Shown: positions 27,371-35,823 of the stretch, piece by piece
How positions within the stretch are numbered: the first letter of the stretch is position 1
Layout of the letters: each line of letters begins with the position of its first letter
Source of the DNA: an uncultured Cellvibrionales bacterium
GTDB lineage: Bacteria > Pseudomonadota > Gammaproteobacteria > Pseudomonadales > Dasaniaceae
NCBI GenBank assembly: GCA_913019905.1
Contig: CAJVZD010000002.1
Coordinates: 167,938 to 231,937, forward strand
Direction: 5' to 3'
Length of the DNA: 64,000 nt
Translations under genes and position numbers: made by a program
Notes under the pieces: generated by a model
Databases searched by the model: none
Seen by the model: only the letters and a program-made list of their open reading frames with translations
Told to the model about the DNA's origin: nothing

Positions 27371-28156
27371 TCATGCCCCAAAAGATATCGCCACCGATCC
27401 CAGACCTTCGAAAACGGCCTTATAGTCGCCTCCAGCTTTCACATCTATCATCGGTGCTAATGCGCCAGTCAGCAATATATCTCCAGCTTTCAACGGTGCG
27501 CCAATTGCAGCAAGTTTTGTAGCCAGCCAAACCGCGTGTTCAATCGGGTCACCTAAACTATCGAGCGCACAGGCGCTTGCTATCACTTCAGTATTAGAAA
27601 AAAGAGTCATCGAGCACGTATTGATATCGACACTGCCTGGCAACGCTTTGCTGTTTCCAATGACAAAACGCCCAGATGAACCATTGTCAGCAATGGTATC
27701 AACAGCCTGTACATCCCAATTTTCAATACGACTATCGACCACTTCGAAAACCGGGCAAAAATAGGCTGTGGCCTCTATCATATTGGCCTTTGTCGGCTTA
27801 GAGAGATTGATATCTTTACCGAGCACAAGCCCGATTTCGACTTCCAATTTTGGTTTAAACAAACTGCCTCGAGATATTGTTCCTCCGCTGTCGGCCTGCA
27901 TATCGCTGTAAAGAAAGCCGTAATCAGGCTCGGTCATGCCGAAAAAACTCTGTACAGCTAATGACGTGATGCCAATTTTACAACCGATTTTTTGGCGTTG
28001 CTGCTGGTGCCAAATGTCGTGATTACACTGTTTGACAGCGTAGGCTGCGGCCATGTCCTTTTCATCGAAAAGGCTTCGAATCGGCTCGCAAGGCAGTCCT
28101 GATAATTCGGCGTTACGCAATACCTGCGCGGCTTTTTCTATAACGTTGTCGTGCAT
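27371..28156 (-). CDS. 2-keto-4-pentenoate hydratase family protein
   Basis: A 261-residue protein of the fumarylacetoacetate hydrolase superfamily, MhpD-like branch. Markers are G-C-K-I-G-I-T, the metal-binding L-E-V-E-I-G-L-V-L-G and E-V-V-D-S-R-I, and G-D-P-I-E-H-A-V-W-L. Family members add water to 2-oxo-4-enoates or cleave/decarboxylate related oxo-acids. I start at M-H-D-N-V-I-E (28156), which has AAGGA 7 bp upstream. The tauD-like gene lies 28 bp upstream, so the two form an operon. Confidence 0.83.
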   Translation of the reverse strand: MHDNVIEKAAQVLRNAELSGLPCEPIRSLFDEKDMAAAYAVKQCNHDIWHQQQRQKIGCKIGITSLAVQSFFGMTEPDYGFLYSDMQADSGGTISRGSLFKPKLEVEIGLVLGKDINLSKPTKANMIEATAYFCPVFEVVDSRIENWDVQAVDTIADNGSSGRFVIGNSKALPGSVDINTCSMTLFSNTEVIASACALDSLGDPIEHAVWLATKLAAIGAPLKAGDILLTGALAPMIDVKAGGDYKAVFEGLGSVAISFGA

Positions 28157-28184
28157 AAATTTTCCTTTTCGAAATGCTCGGGGA

Positions 28185-29078
28185 CTATTGTTTGGGAGAG
28201 CTTCCCGCAACTGTTGTCCTATACATTTCCCGACGCATACCGTGGTAATCGCCCATAGGCAAATGCAAGGCACAGCGATTATCCCACATCGCGATGGAAC
28301 CTTTTTGCCAACGAAAGCGGCAGGTATTTATCGGGTGTTCTATTTGTTTTTTCAGAAAGTCCAGCAAGGCGTTGGCCTCATCCTGATGCATTCCCTCAAT
28401 GCCTATACTGTATACACCTGTCAAATAAAGTAGTTTGCGGCCAGTGACCGGATGCGTGCAGACCATCGGATGAACATGGACATTCATAGCTTCTTCACTG
28501 GCGATGACTTCCATATTTTCATATAAATCATGCACTCCAGCCATACTCGGCGCGTAGCCCTGGCGAGCGCTATGGGTAACCCGCAATGATTCACAGATAC
28601 GTTGCATTTCCGGCGACAACATTTCATAGGCTTGATAAAGATTGGCAAACATTGTGTCGCCGCCATAGGGTGGAATGTCGTAACCGTATAAAATAGTGTA
28701 CGACGGCGGGGCCTCTTGAAATGACCAGTCGCTGTGCCAGGCACCCCCAAAAACATAACCGGTTGATTCATCCGCTTCTTTAACCAGTCGCAATACATGC
28801 GGGTGGTCCTTCAGGCCTGGCACAAATGGGTCAACGCCATAATCGCCAAACCGCAGTGTGAAAGCTTCCTGTTCGTCAATACTAATGTCCTGATCCCGAA
28901 AGAAAACGACAACATGGTCGGCAAGCGCTTGTTTTATTTCAGCTGTCTCGGCGGCTGTTAATCGTCCGACATTGACGTTAAAAACCTCCGCGCCTAACGC
29001 TCCGGTCAGTGGTCTTACGTCAATATGCTTATACTCTCTGGATGATACATTGGTTGCTGCGTTGGGTGCGATGATCAT
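28185..29078 (-). CDS. TauD/TfdA family dioxygenase
   Basis: A 297-residue Fe(II)/2-oxoglutarate dioxygenase of the TauD/TfdA family. The facial triad is visible: W-H-S-D-W-S (H-x-D), and the distal His in A-L-H-L-P-M-G-D-Y, followed by R-R-E-M-Y-R-T-T with the 2-oxoglutarate-binding Arg. It is the first gene of a two-gene operon with the hydratase, divergent from an AraC regulator. This suggests an inducible two-step catabolic module. Substrate not predictable (sulfonate, phenoxy-acid or alpha-keto-acid types are all possible). Confidence 0.88.
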   Translation of the reverse strand: MIIAPNAATNVSSREYKHIDVRPLTGALGAEVFNVNVGRLTAAETAEIKQALADHVVVFFRDQDISIDEQEAFTLRFGDYGVDPFVPGLKDHPHVLRLVKEADESTGYVFGGAWHSDWSFQEAPPSYTILYGYDIPPYGGDTMFANLYQAYEMLSPEMQRICESLRVTHSARQGYAPSMAGVHDLYENMEVIASEEAMNVHVHPMVCTHPVTGRKLLYLTGVYSIGIEGMHQDEANALLDFLKKQIEHPINTCRFRWQKGSIAMWDNRCALHLPMGDYHGMRREMYRTTVAGSSPKQ

Positions 29079-29085
29079 GGCAATT

Positions 29086-29113
29086 TGTAGACTCCGGCTG
29101 TTTTTATGTAGAC
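29086..29113. promoter_or_regulatory. candidate AraC operator (direct repeats)
   Basis: TGTAGAC occurs at 29086-29092 and again at 29107-29113, exactly 21 bp apart (two helical turns, the usual half-site spacing for AraC proteins). It lies just upstream of the tauD-like start in the divergent region with the AraC gene. Confidence 0.45.
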
Positions 29114-29236
29114 ACAGTGTGAGATATAAAGCCGTACTTAGCTATAGTATAAATGGCCTAAATTTGATACTTTCGGACAAGACAGCGACTTTAGCAATCC
29201 AATCTCGGCGGGGCTTGCTACACAAGGCAATGAAGA

Positions 29237-30232
29237 GTGATCGACTGGCAAGGATTAAGAGACACCACAGGCGTATCGATTCTGTTGAAAGCAGGATTAC
29301 AGTACGGTATGAGCGAGTCAAAATGTCTTGAGACAACGAACATCGATGCATTGTCTTTAGAAGAACCACTTGCCAGCATTGCTTCATGGCAGGAACTTAC
29401 CCTCATTCGTAATATTCAGCGTTTTCGCCGCTTAGATGAAGAACTGGGGTTAATGGTTGCCAAATATTATAAAGCCTCTGAACTCGGTATATTAGGACAA
29501 GCGATGGCCGCTTGCGCGACATTAAATGAAGCGTTACAACTCACGGAACGGTATCGCTGGCTTGGCCTGTCATTCAGTCGATACGAACTATCAAGTACGG
29601 ACCGCGAACTTCGTATCGACCTCAATGATCGAGCGGTCCCACAGGACTGCCAGCGATTTTGCCAGGAACGAGGGCTGGCGGCTTGCCTAGTATTGTTTTC
29701 GAGTTTATTACAACATTCAGTCCCGGTGAGATCGGTATCAATGCGCCTACCCGAGCCCCGTAAACCAGCCGACTATCACGATTTCTTCGGGACTGAGGTG
29801 AGCTTTAACTCCTCTTCTAACCGAATATGTTTTGATGCTGAATTACAATTTCAGCCATTGCCACTGGCGAACAGGAAAATTCGCCTTGCTAGTGAACGGT
29901 ATTGCGAGGAAGTGCTGGCAACACATGTTCGCTCTCAATCATTTGTGGGGCGAACCTTACAACTGTTAGAACAATACGATTTCGCGCTAAACGTGGAACA
30001 GATCGCCCAGCATTTGGGGTTGAGCAGCCGCCAACTACGCCGCAACCTGTCCAAGGAAGGGACAAGCTTTCGCGAATTACAGCTGTCGTCAAAAATGGAA
30101 CGTGCCCAATCATTGTTAAGATTGGGTTATTCGATAGAAGACATTGCCATACAATCGGGCTATACAGAAACGGCCAGTTTTTCCCGAGCGTTCAAGTCAC
30201 GACTTGGTGTCAGTCCGACGCGTTTTAATTAG
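29237..30232 (+). CDS. AraC-family regulator with arabinose-binding-like domain
   Basis: A 331-residue transcription factor of the OruR/GliR-type. The N-terminal sensor domain (about 1-215) has the F-R-R-L-D-E-E-L-G-L-M and L-G-I-L-G-Q-A-M-A-A-C-A-T-L pattern. The C-terminal AraC domain (about 240-331) carries two helix-turn-helix units (H-L-G-L-S-S-R-Q-L-R-R-N-L and S-G-Y-T-E-T-A-S-F-S-R-A-F). GTG start. It is divergent from the dioxygenase/hydratase operon and probably activates it. Confidence 0.88.
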   Translation: MIDWQGLRDTTGVSILLKAGLQYGMSESKCLETTNIDALSLEEPLASIASWQELTLIRNIQRFRRLDEELGLMVAKYYKASELGILGQAMAACATLNEALQLTERYRWLGLSFSRYELSSTDRELRIDLNDRAVPQDCQRFCQERGLAACLVLFSSLLQHSVPVRSVSMRLPEPRKPADYHDFFGTEVSFNSSSNRICFDAELQFQPLPLANRKIRLASERYCEEVLATHVRSQSFVGRTLQLLEQYDFALNVEQIAQHLGLSSRQLRRNLSKEGTSFRELQLSSKMERAQSLLRLGYSIEDIAIQSGYTETASFSRAFKSRLGVSPTRFN

Positions 30233-30499
30233 AAGCCCGAGTCAAAGTCAGCGCCTATTTTTAAAACTACTGCTTGTACTCGGCTGTAAATGACACTGAA
30301 GATCAAGATCTCTACTCGGGGATTAGACTCTATCAGCCTGATTCCAAGCTATCGTGACTACGGGAATTTGATACCTGACATTAAATTTTGAGAGATCGAG
30401 TACCATCAATAAAAAGCAACGCGAACGTTTTTCGGCATGGCATATAGTGCAGTAACCAAACTTCCCAGATGCAATACAATCCAACGTTGAGAACTTTCG

Positions 30500-31189
30500 A
30501 TGGAAAACAATACCAAGCAAGATTCCGAACGCAATACTCTGGAACACAGTAACCTGGAACACAGTAATCTTGAACATGGCACTCTGGAAAACCGCAACGA
30601 GAACACTTTGACCCTGAAGTTAGGGTTGGTATGTGCAACTCTCGTCATTTTAATCTTTTTCATAGATCTGCAAATACCGCTGGGGGTTGCCGGAGGTATT
30701 CCCTATATTGTCGTCATTCTCGCTTCTCTGTGGTCACCAAAATTACACTTATCCATTTATCTGGCCTTAATCTGTTCTATTGCCATATTATTAGGTTTCT
30801 ATTTGTCTCCGCCCGGCGGTGAATTATGGAAAGTATTATCGAACAGAGCATTAGCATTGTTTGCTATCTGGATCACCGCGATTCTCTCCCTAAAGTGGAA
30901 AATTTACGAACAAGAAATACAACATTTAAAAACTGAAATAGAAAAAGAAAAGGAAAAAGTATACTTGGCGACGATTTATGGTGCAGAGCATATTGTCAAC
31001 AATCTTCTCAACCAGCTTCAGGTTGTTGAGATTGAAATTGAACGCCATCCGCAATTCGACAAAGGCATTTCGTCAATGTTTTCCGGCATGCAGGAAGAAG
31101 CCGCATTATTGATGAAGGACCTTTCAGCTGTAAAGAACATTGACGACAAAGCGATTATTACGTCTATTACTCCGAAGTCAGTAGGATAA
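30500..31189 (+). CDS. membrane sensor with kinase-like helix, no ATPase
   Basis: A 229-residue protein. An N-terminal hydrophilic tail has repeats encoding L-E-H-S-N/L-E-H-S-N/L-E-H-G-T. Four membrane helices follow (about 38-125, with G-V-A-G-G-I-P-Y-I and the P-P-G-G-E-L-W-K-V-L-S-N-R-A-L-A-L-F motif seen in histidine-kinase input domains), then a coiled coil (about 135-155). The C-terminal helical segment A-E-H-I-V-N-N-L-L-N-Q-L resembles a kinase DHp helix. There is no catalytic ATPase domain, and the 237 bp that follow cannot encode one. It may be a truncated kinase or an independent signal relay. Confidence 0.6.
   Translation: MENNTKQDSERNTLEHSNLEHSNLEHGTLENRNENTLTLKLGLVCATLVILIFFIDLQIPLGVAGGIPYIVVILASLWSPKLHLSIYLALICSIAILLGFYLSPPGGELWKVLSNRALALFAIWITAILSLKWKIYEQEIQHLKTEIEKEKEKVYLATIYGAEHIVNNLLNQLQVVEIEIERHPQFDKGISSMFSGMQEEAALLMKDLSAVKNIDDKAIITSITPKSVG
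30539..30598 (+). repeat. 15-bp coding repeats (LEHSN type)
   Basis: Four consecutive 15-bp units near the 5' end of the membrane-sensor gene encode L-E-H-S-N, L-E-H-S-N, L-E-H-G-T and L-E-N-R-N. The first two are nearly identical at DNA level. Confidence 0.75.
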
Positions 31190-31426
31190 CTATTCAATCC
31201 AGTGGAGAATGCTAATGATGATGACGCAATTGAACCGATTAGTTTTCACCAAGCAATAAACGATAGAAAATGAACCGATTTTAGTCCGCAAATGTTCGAA
31301 GGACTCACCGTCGCTTAAAACAAGCGATAAGGGCGTCTATTAAGCGAAAAAATTACGTCCGTTGTCGCACAGTAAAATAGTGTGTTATCAAAATCCCTAA
31401 AAGCCATTTACAGAGGATAACAATTA

Positions 31427-32245
31427 GTGGAATTTTTTGTATGGAATATGGACCCTGTTTTAATTTCCGTAGGAGGGATTTCGATACATTGGTACGGACT
31501 TATGTTCGCCACTGCCATTTTGTCCGGCTTTCAGCTAGTGAAATGGATTTATCTACAGGAAAATAAGTCATTGGAACAACTCGATCACTTACTCGTTTAT
31601 GCCATCGTCGGAATTATTGGCGGCGCACGACTTGGTCATTGCCTATTTTACGACCCCGTATTCTATTTTAGTCACCCCTTAAAGATTCTTTATATCTGGG
31701 AGGGTGGGCTCGCCAGTCATGGCGGCGGCATAGGCATGTTACTGTCGATTTTTATATACTGTAGAAAACACTCTGAAGACTATCTCTGGCTATTGGATAG
31801 ACTGGCAATACCTACCGCTCTTGCTGCTTGTTTTATTCGCATAGGAAATTTCTTTAATTCCGAGATTGTTGGCCTGCCCACCAATGTTCCCTGGGCTGTT
31901 GTTTTTGGAAATATCGATGCAACACCGAGGCACGCGGTACAACTGTATGAAGCGATTGCCTATAGTGCGATTTTTATTACTCTCTTTGTGACCTATAAGT
32001 TCACCCAAGTAAAACACCATACTGGCGCAACACTTGGCCTACTGCTATTTTTAGTATTCAGCAGTCGATTTTTGTTGGAGTTCATAAAAACGAAACAGGC
32101 TAGTTACTCCACCGACTTGATAATGACGACTGGACAGCTGTTAAGCATTCCCTTTTTGTTTGCCGGACTGACTTTAATCCTTATGTCTCGAAGAAAACAC
32201 AAAGCGCGCGTCACCAACAATAAGACAACGCGTCCTAAAGGCTGA
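31427..32245 (+). CDS. lgt: prolipoprotein diacylglyceryl transferase
   Basis: A 272-residue seven-helix inner-membrane enzyme that attaches diacylglyceryl to the lipobox Cys of prolipoproteins. Family residues are present: H21-W-Y23-G, H98-G-G, R138-I-G-N141, R168-H-A-V-Q-L-Y-E, and R214 with E218. The Tyr that precedes the essential Arg in E. coli Lgt (Y235) appears replaced by Val, and the protein is slightly short. It starts with GTG and is followed 3 bp later by lspA. It lies in an accessory context rather than beside thyA, so it may be a second copy. Confidence 0.88.
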   Translation: MEFFVWNMDPVLISVGGISIHWYGLMFATAILSGFQLVKWIYLQENKSLEQLDHLLVYAIVGIIGGARLGHCLFYDPVFYFSHPLKILYIWEGGLASHGGGIGMLLSIFIYCRKHSEDYLWLLDRLAIPTALAACFIRIGNFFNSEIVGLPTNVPWAVVFGNIDATPRHAVQLYEAIAYSAIFITLFVTYKFTQVKHHTGATLGLLLFLVFSSRFLLEFIKTKQASYSTDLIMTTGQLLSIPFLFAGLTLILMSRRKHKARVTNNKTTRPKG

Positions 32246-32248
32246 ACC

Positions 32249-32743
32249 GTGAAAAAAACCATAATAATCACTTCACTATTATCCTGCTTCAGCTGCGACC
32301 AGCTAACAAAAGCACATGCCTCCCTGTTACTTAAAGGCAACGAACCTTTATCTTTTGTGGGTAATGTATTTCGCCTGCAGTACGCGGAAAATACAGGGGC
32401 GATGCTGGGAGCGGGGAGTCACTTGCCGGAGAACCATAAGTATTATGTTTTTACCATCGGTGTCGGTCTACTCCTGCTCGCTGCTCTTTGCTATCTCCTC
32501 ATCAAACCCTTATCTAACGCGACGGTATTATTCGGATCTCTAATCATTGCGGGCGGATTTGGGAACTGGTACGACCGAGTGCTAAACGACGGTGCCGTTG
32601 TTGATTTTATTAATGTAGGAATTGGTGCTTTAAGGACCGGGATATTCAATGTCGCTGATGTTACAATTTTGATCGGTGCAATCGGTTTGATAGTATTCAG
32701 CTCCAATGACGATGCATCATCAAGAAAACCAACTAAGCAATAG
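32249..32743 (+). CDS. lspA: lipoprotein signal peptidase
   Basis: A 164-residue signal peptidase II, which cleaves lipid-modified prolipoproteins. Motifs are D17-Q-L-T-K, A-E-N48-T-G, G-N106-W-Y-D109-R, and the two catalytic aspartates in V-V-D119-F and N-V-A-D137. It has four membrane helices. It is tightly coupled to lgt (3 bp). The usual ileS-lspA-ispH setting is absent, so this is probably an accessory copy. The loop between the catalytic Asp residues is a little shorter than in the enterobacterial enzyme. Confidence 0.88.
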   Translation: MKKTIIITSLLSCFSCDQLTKAHASLLLKGNEPLSFVGNVFRLQYAENTGAMLGAGSHLPENHKYYVFTIGVGLLLLAALCYLLIKPLSNATVLFGSLIIAGGFGNWYDRVLNDGAVVDFINVGIGALRTGIFNVADVTILIGAIGLIVFSSNDDASSRKPTKQ

Positions 32744-32780
32744 AACCCAATGCTTCATAAACTAATGATACGAGATGTTA

Positions 32781-33281
32781 ATGATACGAAAGGCGACAGC
32801 AACCGACAGCACATCTATCGCTAATATATATAACCATTATATAGCCGACACCGTAATTACGTTTGAAGAGTCAGAAATCAGTCTGGATGATATGGGTGAG
32901 CGTATTGAAAAGATCAGTCAACTCGGACTTCCTTGGCTTGTAGCAGAAGATAAAGGAGACGTTATTGGCTATGCTTACGCTTCCCCCTGGAAGGAACGCA
33001 GTGCGTACCGATTTTCAGTTGAAGTGACTGTCTATTTAGCCAGACACCTAACCACTAAAGGCTGGGGAACTAAACTGTATGAGTCGCTGTTTCACGAACT
33101 CGAAAAACTTCCCGTTCATTCGGCCATTGCGGGTATTACACTCCCTAATGTTGCAAGCGTAGCTTTACATGAAAAATTTGGTATGGAAAAAGTAGCCCAT
33201 TTTCAAGAAGTCGGCTATAAGTTTGAACAATGGCTTGACGTTGGTTACTGGCAAGTGCAACTGCATGAACCTACTACATGA
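32781..33281 (+). CDS. Pat-like GNAT acetyltransferase
   Basis: A 166-residue GNAT of the phosphinothricin-acetyltransferase-like group: M-I-R-K-A-T-x-x-D at the start, I-A-N-I-Y-N-H-Y-I-A-D-T-V-I-T-F-E-E, S-A-Y-R-F-S-V-E-V-T-V-Y-L, and the CoA loop T-K-G-W-G-T-K-L-Y. Such enzymes acetylate small amines or amino-acid analogues. It lies 37 bp after lspA and probably shares its promoter; a functional link to lipoprotein processing is unproven. A Met two codons upstream is also possible. Confidence 0.82.
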   Translation: MIRKATATDSTSIANIYNHYIADTVITFEESEISLDDMGERIEKISQLGLPWLVAEDKGDVIGYAYASPWKERSAYRFSVEVTVYLARHLTTKGWGTKLYESLFHELEKLPVHSAIAGITLPNVASVALHEKFGMEKVAHFQEVGYKFEQWLDVGYWQVQLHEPTT

Positions 33282-33342
33282 TCCAACTACATGTCTAACA
33301 TAACATCTAATACAGCACCTAATATGGCACCTAACATAAAAA
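33271..33342. repeat. 12-bp-period degenerate repeat, six units
   Basis: Six consecutive degenerate 12-bp units (consensus near ctaatatagcac) begin inside the last codons of the acetyltransferase gene and run past its stop. The third to sixth units are clearest. Confidence 0.65.
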
Positions 33343-33527
33343 ACCTATGCCAGCAGAGTAACAGGCAATACACAGATCGCAGCTGCTTTCGATCGGTACT
33401 GTTCAGCACTTAGTAGATATCTGAGAATAACAGAAAGCCAAAGTAATCACAGTTAATCCAAACAGGCACTACAACTGTTTAGCACAATATCGATACGGCA
33501 ATTTGTCCAACACAATAGGAAGATACT

Positions 33528-34364
33528 ATGAATGAAGTCACCGATACCATTGACCAAATGCAAAACCTCACCACGAAAGGCTACGAATTGGGGTTGGAGT
33601 ATGCGCCAAAACTGGCCTTAGCGATCGTCACGCTTATCGTAGGCCTGTGGATCATCGGAGCAGTCGGTCGGTTATTAGAAAGCTCAATGGAAAAATCCAA
33701 GGTTGATGCAACTTTGATCCCCTTTTTGACAAACCTCTCTTCATGGGTACTCAAACTACTTCTATTTATTTCAGTGGCCTCGATGCTGGGCATTGCTACC
33801 ACCTCTTTTATCGCTGTTTTAGGTGCTGCGGGCTTAGCGATCGGTCTCGCTCTTCAGGGTAGCTTAGCCAATTTTGCCGGCGGTGTTCTGGTGATGACAT
33901 TCAAGCCCTACAAAATAGGAGACCTCATCGAAGCTCAAGGCCACCTCGGTGTGGTTAAAGCCGTACAGATATTCAATACCATTATCATATCGCCACAGAA
34001 TAAACAGATTATTATTCCTAACGGCATCGCCTCCAATGGATCAATTACTAACTATACGGCTGAAGGACAACTACGCGTAGACTTGACCGTAGGCATTGCC
34101 TATAACGAAGACATTGGTAAAGCAAAATCAGTTATCATGGATGTATTACAAAAACATGAAAAAGTTTTCAGCGACCCGGCACCCTTCGTGGGCGTCAGTG
34201 AATTAGCAGATAGTTCCGTAAATTTGGCCGTCCGTCCTTTTTGTAAGGTCGAGCATTACTGGGATGTTTTCTTTGATATTAATGAACAAATGAAGGTAGC
34301 ACTAGACAGCAATAATATTACAATCCCTTTCCCACAAAGAGATGTGCACTTAACAAAGGAGTAA
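33528..34364 (+). CDS. mscS: small-conductance mechanosensitive channel
   Basis: A 278-residue MscS-type channel that opens on membrane tension to release solutes after osmotic downshock. Three membrane helices are present; TM3 has the Gly/Ala-packed pore pattern (A-V-L-G-A-A-G-L-A-I-G-L-A-L-Q-G-S-L-A-N-F-A-G-G). The cytoplasmic beta domain (K-I-G-D-L-I-E-A) and the alpha-beta end (H-Y-W-D-V-F-F-D) follow. Length is close to E. coli MscS (286). It is transcribed alone. Confidence 0.92.
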   Translation: MNEVTDTIDQMQNLTTKGYELGLEYAPKLALAIVTLIVGLWIIGAVGRLLESSMEKSKVDATLIPFLTNLSSWVLKLLLFISVASMLGIATTSFIAVLGAAGLAIGLALQGSLANFAGGVLVMTFKPYKIGDLIEAQGHLGVVKAVQIFNTIIISPQNKQIIIPNGIASNGSITNYTAEGQLRVDLTVGIAYNEDIGKAKSVIMDVLQKHEKVFSDPAPFVGVSELADSSVNLAVRPFCKVEHYWDVFFDINEQMKVALDSNNITIPFPQRDVHLTKE

Positions 34365-34977
34365 TTCGTTACGAAAAGGGAAAACATCGTCGATCTAGAC
34401 GTAGAGTCGAGTTGCGCTGCAAAGTTAAAGAACTAAGGAGTTAGGGAGTCAAGAGTTAAAAAACGAATCCCCGGGAACTCTGCCAGGAAAGTAAAAGACT
34501 ATAAGTATCAAACAGGGTCAATTCATTCTTCCTGGCAGCTCACGACAATGGTGGAGCGCTGACGAAATGTTGGGCGTCAAGAGTCGGTCTCATTTTCCAG
34601 CATGGGGAAAGCTTCAGACTCCAAAAGCAACAATGCGTTTACCAATCGGCTTCTAGTTCAAGAAAACTCACGACGGCATTAAAGTTGAATTGATGACACG
34701 CCTTGTTAAAATTTTAGCGCATTAACGACGACTTGCTTTTACTGAATAACGGCGACGATGACAAAAAGTCTCCGCTTAATTAGCGTCTGAAGAAAAGGGC
34801 GGGAGCAACGCATTCGTCAATCAAATTAATTACTGCGCATGAGTGTAGAAGAAGGATGAACAATCCCACATTCAGCGTGCCACGTTGCGTCAGCTTATCA
34901 GAAACAAACGGGTTGCGATAAAATACTTTGCTCATATGCTGTATCCCTTGAAAATTCGACTCGGTTTTTAGACAATT
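34365..34977. other. gene-free stretch, 613 bp
   Basis: No reading frame, tRNA or terminator is supported on either strand. The stretch has several short direct repeats (a gagtta/gagtca series near 34434-34460). It is the longest empty interval in the window and may hold decayed sequence or a small RNA that I cannot identify. Confidence 0.5.
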
Positions 34978-35259
34978 ATGACACTAAAAAAACTGAAAGG
35001 GCTTGGGCCTAAATCAGAGAAACTACTAAACGAAGTGGGAATTCACACTCGCCAAGAACTTGCGGCTTTAGGCGCAGTTAGTGTTTTCATTCGACTGGAG
35101 CGAGAATGCAGCATTAAACCTAGCCTAAATTTTCTATACGCTATGGTTGGCGCACTGGAAGACAGACATTGGATCGATATTGCCAAAACAGAAAAGAGTC
35201 GATTGCTCATCGAACTGGATGGAGGTCGTGAGTTTGATAGAATCTTCAAAGACAGTTAA
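34978..35259 (+). CDS. TfoX C-terminal domain protein
   Basis: A 93-residue protein consisting only of the TfoX/Sxy C-terminal domain: L-K-G-L-G-P-K-S-E-K-L-L-N-E-V-G-I-H-T (helix-hairpin-helix-like), L-G-A-V-S-V-F-I-R-L, and L-N-F-L-Y-A-M-V-G-A-L-E-D-R-H-W. Full TfoX activates competence genes with CRP, but the N-terminal domain is missing here. Stand-alone C-domain proteins are common and their function is unclear. Confidence 0.82.
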   Translation: MTLKKLKGLGPKSEKLLNEVGIHTRQELAALGAVSVFIRLERECSIKPSLNFLYAMVGALEDRHWIDIAKTEKSRLLIELDGGREFDRIFKDS

Positions 35260-35410
35260 TTGAATGAACGCGGGGGAGGAAATTGTAGTCTTGCGACGAT
35301 TTTATCCAATCATACTGTTACACTAATAACTATAACCCCAAAATTCGGAAATGCCCGAAATAATACCAGCGAAATTTCTGTGCGCTCAATAATATGTTCG
35401 GAGAAAAGTA

Positions 35411-35743
35411 GTGAAGTTCAACCACGTCGGTATTCCAACCACGGCAAAATTTCCCGGAGAAATCGACCTTCCCCATTTAAAAATGACTGTTAGTGATCAT
35501 GCGAACAATCCCTTCGGAATTCAATGGCAGAGGTATTGGGCTGATGCGCCTTATCCTGACCTGGTTAAAAACGTCCCCCATGTTGCTTTCGAAGTTGAAA
35601 ATCTGAAAGAGGCTCTCATGGGGGAGAATGTAATTATTCAAACCAATAGCCCGAGCCCTGGAGTACATGTCGCTTTTATTGAAGTTCAAGGAGCGCCAGT
35701 TGAACTCATGGAAATCGACAGGTCAATTGCACGCAATTTATGA
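35411..35743 (+). CDS. VOC (glyoxalase-like) protein
   Basis: A 110-residue single vicinal-oxygen-chelate unit: opening F-N-H-V-G-I-P-T (metal His), a central V-P-H-V-A-F-E-V-E (second His), and a terminal V-E-L-M-E-I (metal Glu). A single unit would have to dimerise to form the active site. Reaction unknown. GTG start. Confidence 0.75.
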   Translation: MKFNHVGIPTTAKFPGEIDLPHLKMTVSDHANNPFGIQWQRYWADAPYPDLVKNVPHVAFEVENLKEALMGENVIIQTNSPSPGVHVAFIEVQGAPVELMEIDRSIARNL

Positions 35744-35823
35744 CGTAAGCTTCGCGCGCAGTTTAGAGCACCAACAATTCGCATTGATCAGCTATTTTTC
35801 TCTGAACCACAATGGAGGCAAAA

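Noticed and set aside
34430..34480. tRNA T-loop-like CGAATCC
   Set aside because: No cloverleaf stems could be drawn around it.
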